Shown: positions 22,121-33,500 of the stretch, piece by piece | How positions within the stretch are numbered: the stretch's first letter is position 1 | Layout: every line of letters starts with the position of its first letter | NCBI GenBank assembly: GCA_013115135.1 | Contig: JABANP010000254.1 | Span: forward strand, 1 to 64,000 | Source: Perkinsus olseni | Lineage: Eukaryota; Perkinsozoa; Perkinsida; Perkinsidae | Reading direction: 5' to 3' | DNA length: 64,000 nt | The notes under the pieces: model-generated | What the model saw: only the letters and a program-made list of their open reading frames with translations | Database searches by the model: none | What the model was told of the DNA's origin: nothing | Translations under genes and position numbers: made by a program

Positions 22121-22237
22121 CCTAAGTTGGAGGCTCCAACCTGGAACCTGAGTCTTGCTGGCGGGGCGAGCGAGAACTTCTCTAAAGAAGTGATATCCTC
22201 TGTAAAGTTTGTGATTTGAGAATGGATTTGTAGAGGC

Positions 22238-22825
22238 TTGGCTGATGAGGATGACGAAAAGATTCTTAGCTCGATTTGGGTCACTGCTGGAGGACGTATC
22301 TTACGGTTTAAGAATGGAATGTCCAGAGCTACCGTCTCGTCGTTTGCAATCGACGAAGCCACCGACGAGGCCGAAGTCGTCTTGGCGCAGAGAGCGTATC
22401 TTTCTCGTCTTGATGTCCTCGAGTCGACCTCGGATATTACACAAAGAATGCAGGAGCAGATACGACAGGGGGCGGTGATAGAGGCCAGTCAGCGAGCTGC
22501 TAATCGAGCTGTTGCCACCGCCACCACCACTTTCGGTCATATCAGAGATAAACTCATCGGCACCGACAAACAGCAGCAGCCGCAACAGCGACGATCCTCC
22601 ACAGGGAGGGGGTCCGAGGGCGGAGGGGCTCAGAGTACGTCGGCTCCGACGGAAGACACGAAAGAGATGCTCGACCGAGCGAGGGCGCAGATTGTTAATA
22701 ATCAGGAGAAGTTGGCGGACATCCAGGAGAAGTCGGCCCAGATGAGCGAGCAGTCTGAGGACATGTTAAGAATGGCGAGAAATATCAACAAAAAACAGCA
22801 ACACAAGAAATGGATATTTTTCTGA
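22238..22825 (+). pseudogene. Truncated copy of tomosyn/Lgl-like gene (C-terminal 195 aa)
   Basis: This duplicate of the 3' end of the minus-strand gene at 34604 is cut at the outer edge of the inverted repeat. It retains the last propeller strand (IWVTAGGRILRF), the Gln/Ser-rich linker and the C-terminal coiled coil ending HKKWIFF. There is no promoter or N-terminal exon in the flanking unique DNA, so it is most likely non-functional, although the frame is intact. Confidence 0.85.
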
Positions 22826-22999
22826 TAATCTCCTCGTTGTTTCGACCGTTTAATTGTCTGCGGCCTTGCGTCTGAGGTGGGGTGTAATTGTGCATCAGGC
22901 GAGTGGGTAATTTGTGATAGGCCCACGTCGGCTCCTGTTCATCAGGAGGACTCCTGCTAGCAGTTACTCCTGTTGTTGTGAGTCCCCAGGGCCCTTCAG

Positions 23000-25900
23000 A
23001 TGCCATCATCGTTACGGCAACCTCCTCATCTATCGTTACCAGTCGTACCATCTTTCTCGGAATCCCTATCAGAATCACGTCTACCTCCACCTACCCCACC
23101 CCAATTGAGGAGAGCCTCGAGCCCTGCAGTGCCCGGCAGACCATCTGGTGAGTTCCCCAATCCATGCAGCTCATCAATCGGGGCTAAGGATAACAAAGAA
23201 CTCAATATGAGAATCGTTAATACAGCCGCTGGGAAATCTCTAATGGACGGCGGCCTGCTGGTTGCTTTCCCGTGTTGCGCGTTATTATTCTCGGCTGTGG
23301 TTAGGGGGAGGTGCCCAGTAGAGCGTATCACTTGCAGATGCTGATAGTCGAACCTCTTCGTCTCGGCGTAACTCTGGTGGAGCCAGACTTGGTGGAGGGA
23401 GTGCTCGGGGAGGAGGTTCGGTAGGTGGCTGCGGCTGTCGAGACCATCTTAGGATAGTCTTCTTCAGTCGGCTCACCCAACCGACGTGCAGAGCCGCAAT
23501 TTGTCCATCTTCCCGAGTCGTCGGAGAGGATCGCCTTCTGTCAGTAAGCCTGCATAGTTTAGCTGCTGCTGCCTCCAGTCGTCGTCGCCCATCAGGAAGG
23601 AGTGGTGATGATATCCTCGAGAGAGTGTTGAAGCGAAGAGCTCGATCTATGCGTACCGAACTGCAGATCATCTGTTGGGATATCTTTAGCGCCAACAATA
23701 CCGTGGACGACCTACTCGAGTTATGTTACCAAGGCGACCTTGAAAAGATACACTATCTTCTAGTTGACAGGATGCGACGTGTGGTGAGTACCACTCCTCC
23801 ACCAATTCATAGCAAAACATCTCCCCCTGCAGATGGAAGAAGTGCGGCTTCACGATAGCCGCATTCTAAGGCGTCAAAGCAGCACTGGGGATCTCGGAAA
23901 TGACGAGGTGGGCAGCACGCCGATTGGCCAGGCCTCACGACTGCCTCTATCAGGACGACTCCGACTCGTCCGAGAGTTCTGAGAGGGCGGACTCTGAGGG
24001 AAGTCCCTCACCGGCGGTTCATCATCATCAGAGCTTCCGCCCAATCTGCCTGGATGAGCAGCTCTTCGAAAACACATTGACGGATTTCCTGGCGGTCCTA
24101 TGGTGAGCAGCTGCCGCCCGACCGGCCGACAGGAAGTGGGAATTATCGAGGTACACATGCTTACCGGTTGCGGAGGGGAACTCGGCGGATGTCGCGGTCG
24201 CGGAGGCTGGTAACGCCACCACAGCGTTGCTGGATGAAGCGCTTGCGGCGAGAGGAGGCGAAGTGAACGGTAGGTTATGATATGCTTGCTGATGATGGAT
24301 GGTGATGGACAGGCCCGACTGAGGTGGTCCATGTGGCGGCGATGCAGGTGAGGTGGTTGGAAGAGTATTGAGACCATCACTGGTGGTCAGGAGGGCCAAG
24401 CGAGATCGCCAAGTCGTAGTAGACTGCCTGCGATGGGCAACATCAAACAGAAGTGCCGGAGGATTATTCAAGAGTCGATACACACCAGACGACGACGGTA
24501 AGACGACTCCGTTAGGGAAATGCGAGATAGCAAGATAGACTGCTGGGCCTCTGATGATGATGTTGATATTCAGTGGTATCATCAAGAGCAAGGGCTGGTA
24601 TGCTAAGATCAAACGTTTTCTACCGTGGAGGGTTCGCTTCCTCCTGGGCGGAGAAGTGGTCGGGTCAGCCGAGCGGTGGAGTCAAGTGGGTCGTCGTCGT
24701 CATCATCACCGCCTCGCCGACGTGTCAGGACTGCCCTTCCTAGATTCAATACACCACCCTCGAGTTGAATTCGCTGTGGGATACCTTCGGTCAGCCAACT
24801 CACTGGTTCACCCTCGAGTTCATCGATGATGCTGCCCTCGAGAAAGGCTTTCAGGTGGGTCGCCCTCACGCAGGTAGTATCAGCAGCAGCCTTGCTCAGG
24901 TTGACTTCGCCATTCGAGCTCGGAAGTACCCGTATTGGTATTGCTTCTTGGCGGTGGCCTGTATGTTGCTTTACGTGTGGCTTCGTTTTGAGCTCAATAA
25001 CAGCAACAACCACAGCATCACCTTCGTCCGACAATTCATGTCTGAGCCGGCAGTCCTCCTCATCTTCGCCGCCTTGATCAAGTTGGTGGTAAGTAAAACG
25101 CTCTACTTCTCTCGTCAGCTGCATCGCTCCGCTCCTCCTTTCAGATGGAAGTTGTATTTTTCGAGACGTCTCTGTGGTTTCTGGAGAACTACTATCTCAT
25201 CCACCCTCATCTTCGGTGCCTTTTTGCGGTACAGCTGTTATACTCTGGATGTACATTGCCCCTCTAGTGAGCCAACCGCCAACACCTCCGCCGCTCAGAG
25301 GGACTCCCCAGGTACTCAATTATTATACTTGGGAGATTGATGAGTCTTTGACCTTCGCCGTTATCATAGTTTCTCTTGCGGGCCTCTTCAAGCTTCGGTA
25401 AAACTTCTGTTGTGCTCGCTTGTCCCATCTTCCAATCCTCCTCATCTTCGCCGCCTTGATCAAGTTGGTGGTAAGTAAAACGCTCTACTTCTCTCGTCAG
25501 CTGCATCGCTCCGCTCCTCCTTTCAGATGGAAGTTGTATTTTTCGAGACGTCTCTGTGGTTTCTAGAGAACTACTATCTCATCCACCTCATCTTCGGTGC
25601 CTTTTGCGGTACAGCTGTTATACTCTGGATGTACATTGCCCCTCTAGTGAGCCAACCGCCAACACCTCCGCCGCTCAGAGGGACTCCCCAGGTACTCAAT
25701 TATTATACTTGGGAGATTGATGAGTCTTTGACCTTCGCCGTTATCATAGTTTCTCTTGCGGGCCTCTTCAAGCTTCGGTAAAACTTCTGTTGTGCTCGCT
25801 TGTCCCATCTTCCAATCCGCAGGTTCCTCCATGTGGTGGTCTTGGCCGTCTACTTTTTCGTTTGCGTATTGTCCCTGCGGTGGATAGCAGTGGACACGCC

Positions 25901-27142
25901 AGCGCTAACAAATCGCCTCTTCGAGCAAGCTGCCCCGGACGTGCTCTTCTACTTCGGTTCGGTGGCCTTAATCGCCACGATACAGTACATGTATGAAGCG
26001 TTATGTCGTAAGGACTACGTCCTCTCCTTGACTCTTGCCACCGAGTCGGACCGGTCGGAGCGGCTACTCTCCAACGTTCTGCCGGGTTCGATTATCCAAC
26101 AGTTGAAGGAAAACCAAGATGACCAAATTAGACAGGAAGCCGAGCTTGCCCGACGAGGCTCCGACCAGGGGTCGGTGATAACACCATCACAGCGGCTAAG
26201 CTATCAAATGAGCGTTGGCTTTGCGGAGGCTTACGACGCCGTCTCGATTTTATTCTCTGACGTCGTTGGTTTCACTTCGATTGGATCCAGCATCGAACCA
26301 GAGGAACTGGTCCAACTCCTCAATGAGCTCTTCACGCTTTTTGATGATATCGCGGAGGAATGCGGACTGGAAAAAATAAAAACCATCGGAGATGCTTACA
26401 TGGCTGCGGCCGGTTTACCCACCCCAAACCCTATGCACACCCAAGCTGCTGCGAGAATGGGCCTCCGGATGATAGAGGTTGGGAGTGTCTCTCAGGCGAG
26501 TTGCGTGCTACTGTTAGTGTGTAGGTTCTGGAGGACCCGAGTATAGTCGATGATTGTGGTCTGGTGGATCATATGGGACGTCCGCTGAGAATTCGCGTTG
26601 GCATGCATAGTGGACATTGTGTTGCGGGAGTGATCGGCCGGAAGAAGTTTATTTATGACGTTTGGGGTGATTGTGTTAACACCGCGTCGAGGTGAACACA
26701 CTTGTCGTCCTCGTCGTCGAGTACGGTCCCTGTTGTTGTAGGATGGAATCGCATGGTGAGGAGATGAGGGTTCATTGCACAGCAGAGACCGCTCGAGAAC
26801 TGAGAGGATCATTTGACCTCACTTGTCGTGGAGAGATGGAGATTAAAGGAAAGGGACGGATGGTCACCTATTTTGTTGACAGAGAAAGAGAGCACAGTCG
26901 TCTGCGGGACTACAGCAGTGAGTTTGCTCCTCGTCACCACTGCAGACTGAATTATATTGTCAGGTTACACTCACTACTCCTCGACCGTTGCGCCGACGTT
27001 AGCGAATTCTGAGTCAGATGATGATGATGGCTCGGAAAGAGGCCTCTTGGCCGTACCCGAAGTGGGCGAGCGAAATAGCCCCTCGTCGGTAGATCGGCAT
27101 TACTCGGCGGCGCCTCGCAGTGAGCAGCCCTCGGAAGAATGA
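23000..27142 (+). CDS. Membrane adenylate cyclase (class III), left-arm copy
   Basis: Starts [16 protein letters not shown], a Pro/Ser-rich cytoplasmic N-terminus (motif [20 protein letters not shown]). About six membrane helices follow ([80 protein letters not shown]). One catalytic domain is encoded by exons 25823-26477, 26525-26691, 26742-26917 and 26964-27142. Metal-binding Asp residues sit in FSDVVGFT and GDAYMAA, base-selecting Lys in EKIKTIGD and Asp in YDVWGD, and the transition-state Asn/Arg in NTASR. The Lys/Asp pair indicates ATP rather than GTP as substrate. The tail is acidic ([10 protein letters not shown]). One membrane exon is present twice (25055-25817); the first copy carries two single-base insertions that shift its frame, so unless splicing skips it this copy is damaged. 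Confidence 0.85.
25055..25817 (+). repeat. About 380-bp tandem duplication of a cyclase membrane exon
   Basis: Copy 1 (25055-25436) and copy 2 (25437-25817) are near identical; each includes the end of one exon, an intron, a whole membrane exon and the next intron. Copy 1 has extra C (CCACCCTC) and T (five T instead of four) residues. The right arm has only one copy. Confidence 0.92.
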
Positions 27143-27278
27143 CCAAAGACGTGTAACCATTGCTGGTATTTAATATTATTTTATGACACTGACTGATATA
27201 ACTTGGTTTTCACATTTTAATAAGTTTCTTCACAAAGTTGAGGTTCTGCCTCTCGTGTTGGGTTAACTAGTGACCGCG

Positions 27279-30200
27279 CGCAACCCACCGTGGGAGGTTC
27301 CTCCACTGCTAAAGACCGCTAGATTCAATTCCTATCCAGACATTGGAAGCGGATGTCCGGATAGACTCATACGCTGAGTTCGACTTCCGTCTTTCGGTTG
27401 CCGGAAGACGAACTCGCCGTCGGTGTTGCAGGGGTGATCATCCCCTGCAACGTATACTAGACATTGACACCAGTGACATGCATTGGCGATTCCATGGGTA
27501 GTGGGGAATTCCCACTACCTAGGGGAAACCTCGGGGGACTAGGTTTGGTCCGTTGAATTGTCGGACAATTATTGTCCCCGAACAATCCTGGACTCCAGAA
27601 ATCTCGAGCAACCCTACCAACTTGGTAGTACCAAGTTTGTTACAAGAATATTCACCAATTCTTGGGAGCCAAATAGAGTGTTTGGTTGATTCCAGACGTC
27701 ATATGTTCGAGCTCCACGAAGTGCCAGTGGGACTGTGCCACTGCTTGACGTGGAAATATACGACGGAGTATTGTACGTATTGTGCGTTTTGGACCAATGT
27801 GGAGTAACTGATGGCTAAGTTGACAGATAATGTCTGTCACATGGGATGATGAAATCTGTAATACTCTCCGGGAGCGGAGCCGCCTCAATCACGCTTCAGC
27901 ATCTCTGTCGGCTTCCACTGAAAACTCTTCAGTGCCGACGACGAAGATAAAGATGTGCAGCTGGTGAACTGATGAAAACATTCTGTGCGGCCGATTCCCA
28001 CCTGAACGCGAATCACGTTCTGATAGAACGCCTTATGCGATTTATGCGAAGTATATCCTACAACCCCTCACTGAGGTAGTGGGGACGGTATAGTATACCT
28101 TGTATACAGAAGATCTATGTTTCAACTTGGCACCTCCTAGCAATGCGTATTGTCAACACTGTGTACCGTGGTGTGATGAGATGCGATTCGACCACTCACG
28201 ACGAGAGGAAAGTGCGTGTGAGGTACAAAGAGACGGTCTCTTAGAGACTCTCTCTCAATCAACATCCAGCGCTGATTATGATTCACCCATCATATAATAT
28301 GATTCATATTTCAGGATCCCTAGATGGCGATGGTTTATTGGCACTGTGGGCGAAACAGATTTGATGTGCAAGTTTGACTCCAAGCGCTATACTGCCAGTA
28401 TAATACTGGTCGGGGTCACCCCTTGATTAGCCGTGCGGCTATCTCCACAGATTACCGGGAGTACTTCGATGGAAGGCTGGCAGTCTCTACCGGTCTCTTT
28501 TTCTGGGTCGATTGGGAAGCACTCCCACGATGTGATGAACGCCGCACACTTCTACCAATGGCTGACAGAGAGCCGAGTTCCGGCCTTCTTTTGCGTCATA
28601 CATTCGGAGGCTAAACTGGAGTGCGAGATTCCTGGCAAATAGGCATTCATCGGTTCTTGTTGCCGGAAGCATTTGGAAGGATACCCAGCTGTATTTCCTC
28701 GGTGGGAATTTCGGGCCGAAATTGCGGCTGCATACAGCAGAACACCAGCCGAAATTTTCGGCTGGTGTTCTGCTGTATGCAGCCGTGCCGTTTTATGAAA
28801 AATTTATGAGATGGGAAATCTCTTTTCCAATGGGACCGTGAATCAATACACGTATAGAAGCGAATTCGAGGGGAATGTTTTCGCAGCGATTCGGGACATT
28901 ATGTGAGAGCGCCATTGGTGCTGGCAACAAGACGGGGCAACCGTCTTGCTGTTAATGCTGGTTGATAGCAAATACTGCAGAATCTATCGCGAAAGATCGT
29001 TGGCTTAGCAAGACTTCCGACCTCAACGTCATGAACTTTGAGTCTCAAAGTTTGAGATCTCGGGCCCCTTGCTGGCGCAGGTCTCGAGGTCGCGCTCCGA
29101 ACGGAGGAATGTCCAGGACCTGAAGCGAGTTCTCACCGAGGCTTGGGATGCCACGGTCGCATTGCCACCCTACTTGCAACCATAAGGAAGGCTTAGGAAG
29201 GACCTCCCGAGATGACCATCCGTGACGCAGCTCTTCCGGTGACGGAAAGTGAGTTTGTGTCGGGGAAGATTGTCGATCACCAGAAGCTCTATCTAGGCTG
29301 AAGCTCTATCAGTGGTAGGCTATCAGAGGACCTCTGGCAGAGGGTGATAGTGGTATTCGGGAACAGCTGGTTACCTCAGCAAGTACGCTCTTCCTGAAAT
29401 GGTATGCAAGTTGTTTGACCTTGTTTCAAAACGTCCTCACTCCGATTCAGTTCTCAACTCGACCAAAGAGATTCACTACTGTCTAATACTGAACGTTTTG
29501 TCCCTCGTAGACCACGGGATGAATCTGCCCGAGTGGAGCGCCCTATTATCTATTAACTATTCAACCAGCTGGCTACAGAGGATGAGGCTGCTTTCAATTA
29601 ACAGAGAAGTCTTGCCAACTGAGATAGTTAAGAACCCTTCGCGTATTGCCAGTTATAAAGGATCGGTTTCTCTGAATCTAACTGGTCGGTTGTTTCTACA
29701 GGAGCTAGAGGCGCATGCGTGCTGGCCGAAAAGGGACAGCGAAGCACAATAAGAGTACTGGCCTCGAATGAGTAGACGGAAAGAGACTATAGAGACTCAG
29801 TCTGATAATTATAGTAATGGTAGAACTGGCCCTGGCGTGCGCGCAATACACCAAGGGAGTGACTGCCATCAAACTTATTCAACCTGCCCAAGACTGAGGG
29901 TATAGAAGGACGGCGAGATGGTCATCGTTCTGAACATTACGTCATTACCGTAATGACATTACAACGACCGCCTCAAAAGCTGCGCGAACTGCCATTATGG
30001 CAGTGCCATTAACAGGAACAAGTTTGCTGGAGCGCATCCCTCTCCATTCGGACCAATCCCGAACTTATCAATGCAGGTCCAGTTATGGGGCAAGTTCAAG
30101 GACGAACGGGTTGTGATTTACTGATGCGGGAACGTGCTCGGAGACCTCCTCGTGGTGTTCCCGGAAACTTGCTCTCTGAGGAAGATTTTTTTTCTCTAGT

Positions 30201-30546
30201 ATTATGAAGGGCTTCTGGACTGTCTTCACCATTGGTGGACCACTAATGGCCAATGCTGCATTGCCTGTGTTAACCCACAGAACATAGAGTGTGCTATCAC
30301 ACTCATGATGGCTTGGTGGTCAGAAAGACAGTTCCCAGAAGCGTCACAGGTTTCGACGATGTGAGATGCCTGTGACAATCACCCAAACCTCCATATATCT
30401 AGAAAATTGGGAATAACCAGTAAATCCACAAGGAAGGAGTTGAACAAGAAGACTTCTTGTTATACTTACCAGCTGGTTATACTTAGTATCGAAGAACGCT
30501 GGCCGTCGCTTGAACAACTCCGAGGAGCCTTCAACGGTTGGTGGCA
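27279..30546. other. Unique spacer between inverted-repeat arms
   Basis: The 3.27 kb show no recognisable gene; frames such as 29399-29752 have no domain. It holds a 61-bp near-perfect palindrome (28725-28785) and a smaller stem at 28928-28948, close to the symmetry centre (about 28912). Confidence 0.6.
28725..28785. repeat. 61-bp palindrome in the spacer
   Basis: Two 30-bp arms are exact reverse complements around a single central base. Left arm begins CGGCTGCATACAGCAGAACA. Confidence 0.95.
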
Positions 30547-33500
30547 CGCGGTCACTAGTTAACCCAACACGAGAGGCAGAACCTCAACTTTGTGAAGAAA
30601 CTATTAAAATGTCAAAACCAAGTTATATCAGTCATGAAATAATATCAAATACCAGCAATGGTTACACGTCTTTGGTCATTCTTCCGAGGGCTGCTCACGG
30701 CGAGGCGCCGCCGAGTGATGCCGATTACCGACGAGGGGCTACTTCGCTCGCCCACTTCGGGTACGGCCAAGAGGCCTCTTTCCGAGCCATCATCATCATC
30801 TGACTCAGAATTCGCTAACGTCGGCGCAACGGTAGAGGAGTAGTGAGTGTAACCTGACAATATAATTCAGTCTGCAGCGGTAAAGAGGAGCAAACTCACT
30901 GCTGTAGTCCCGCAGACGACTGTGCTCTCTTTCTCTGTCAACAAAATAGGTGACCATCCGTCCCTTTCCTTTAATCTCCATCTCTCCACGACAAGTGAGG
31001 TCGAATGATCCCCTCAGTTCTCGAGCGGTCTCTGCTGTGCAATGAACCCTCATCTCCTCACCATGCGATTCCATCCTACAACAACAGGGACCGTACTCGA
31101 CGACGAGGACGACAAGTGTTCACCTCGACGCGGTGTTAACACAATCACCCCAAACGTCATAAATAAACTTCTTCCGGCCGATCACTCCCGCAACACAATG
31201 TCCACTATGCATGCCAACGCGAATTCTCAGCGGTCGTCCCATATGATCCACCAGACCACAATCATCGACTATACTCGGGTCCTCCAGAACCTACACACTA
31301 ACAGTAGCACGCAACTCGCCTGAGAGACACTCCCAACCTCTATCATCCGGAGGCCCATTCTCGCAGCAGCTTGGGTGTGCATAGGGTTTGGGGTGGGTAA
31401 ACCGGCCGCAGCCATGTAAGCATCTCCGATGGTTTTTATTTTTTCCAGTCCGCATTCCTCCGCGATATCATCAAAAAGCGTGAAGAGCTCATTGAGGAGT
31501 TGGACCAGCTCTTCTGGCTCGATGCTGGATCCAATCGAAGTGAAACCAACGACGTCAGAGAACAAAATCGAGACGGCGTCGTAAGCCTCCGCAAAGCCAA
31601 CGCTCATTTGATAGCTTAGCCGCTGTGATGGTGTTATCACCGACCCCTGGTCGGAGCCTCGTCGGGCAAGCTCGGCTTCCTGTCTAATTTGGTCATCTTG
31701 GTTTTCCTTCAACTGTTGGATAATCGAACCCGGCAGAACGTTGGAGAGTAGCCGCTCCGACCGGTCCGACTCGGTGGCAAGAGTCAAGGAGAGGACGTAG
31801 TCCTTACGACATAACGCTTCATACATGTACTGTATCGTGGCGATTAAGGCCACCGAACCGAAGTAGAAGAGCACGTCCGGGGCAGCTTGCTCGAAGAGGC
31901 GATTCGTTAGCGCTGGCGTGTCCACTGCTATCCACCGCAGGGACAATACGCAAACGAAAAAGTAGACGGCCAAGACCACCACATGAAGGAACCTGCGGGT
32001 TGGAAGATGGGACAACCGAGCACAACAGAAGTTTTACCGAAGCTTGAAGAGGCCCGCTAGAGAAACTATGATAACGGCGAAGGTCAAAGACTCATCAATC
32101 TCCCAAGTATAATAATTGAGTACCTGGGGAGATCTTCTGAGCGGCGGAGGTGTTGGCGGTTGACTCACTAGAGGGGCAATGTACATCCAGAGTATAACAG
32201 CTGTACCGCAGAAGGCACCGAAGATGAGGTGGATGAGATAGTAGTTCTCTAGAAACCACAGAGACGTCTCGAAAAATACAACTTCCATCTGAAAGGAGCG
32301 GAGCGATGCAGCTGACGAGAGAAGCCATTCACTTACCACCAACTTAATCAAGGCGGCGAAGATGAGAAGGACCGCCGGTTCCGACATAAATTGTCGGACG
32401 AAAGTGATGCTGTGGTTGTTGCTGTTATTGAGCTCAAAACGAAGCCAGACGTAAAGCAGCATACAGGCCACCGCCAAGAAGCAATACCAATACGGGTACT
32501 TCCGAGCTCGAATGGCAAAGTCAACCTGAGGAAGGCTGCTGCTGATACTACCAGCGTGAGGGCGACCCACCTGAAAGCCTTTCTCGAGGGCAGCATCATC
32601 GGTGAACTCGAGGGTGAACCAGTGAGTTGGCTGACCGAAGGTATCCCACAGCGAATTCAACTCGAGGGTGGTGTATTGGATCTAGGAAGGGCAGTTCTGA
32701 GACGTCGGCGAGGTGGTGATGATGACGACGACGACCCACTTGACTCCACCGCTCGGCTGACCCGACCACTTCTCCGCCCAGGAGGAAGCGAACCCTCCAC
32801 GGGAGAAAACGTTTGATCTTAGCATACCAGCCCTTGCTCTTGATGATACCACTGAATATCAACATCATCATCAGAGGCCCAGCAGTCTATCTTGCTATCT
32901 CGCATTTCCCTAACGGAGTCGTCTTACCGTCGTCGTCTGGTGTGTATCGACTCTTGAATAATCCTCCGGCACTTCTGTTTGATGTTGCCCATCGCAGGCA
33001 GTCTACTACGACTTGGCGACCTCGGTTGGCCCTCCTGACCACGAGTGATGGTCTCAATACTCTTCCAACCACCTCACCTGCATCGCGGCCACTTGGACCA
33101 CCTCAGTCGAGCCTGTCCATCACCATCCATCATCAGCAAGCATATCATCACCTACCGTTCACTTCGCCCCCTCTCGCCGCAAGCGCTTCATCCAGCAACG
33201 CTGTGGTGGCGTTACCGGCCTCCGCCACCGCGACATCCGCCGAGTTCCCCTCTGCAACCGGTAAGCATGTGTACCTCGGTAATTCCCACTTCATGTCGGC
33301 CGGTCGGACGGCAGCTGCTCACCATAGGACCGCCAGGAAATCCGTCAACGTATTTTCGAAGAGCTGCTCATCCAGGCAGATTGGGCGGAAGCTCTGATGA
33401 TGATGAACCGCCGGTGAGGGACTTCCCTCAGAGTCCGCCCTCTCAGAACTCTCGGACGAGTCGGAGTCGTCCTGATGAAGGCAGTCGTGAGGGCTGGCCG

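Larger units (their letters stand above)
18641..22224. other. Gene-poor transposon relic region
   Basis: Contains the foldback element 19337-19847, a MULE transposase fragment at 20887-21105, short palindromes near 20040-20110, and a box-B-like motif at 22099-22120. No intact gene is seen. Confidence 0.6.
22225..27278 (+). repeat. Left arm of large inverted repeat
   Basis: About 5.05 kb, near-identical to the reverse complement of 30547-35210. The excess length comes mainly from a 380-bp tandem duplication (25055-25817). The inner boundary is TGACCGCG at 27271-27278; the outer boundary is near GATTTGTAGAGG at 22226. Confidence 0.95.

Noticed and set aside
29399..29752. 117-aa frame in the inverted-repeat spacer
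   Set aside because: No domain, irregular composition and no splice context. It is expected by chance in 3.3 kb.
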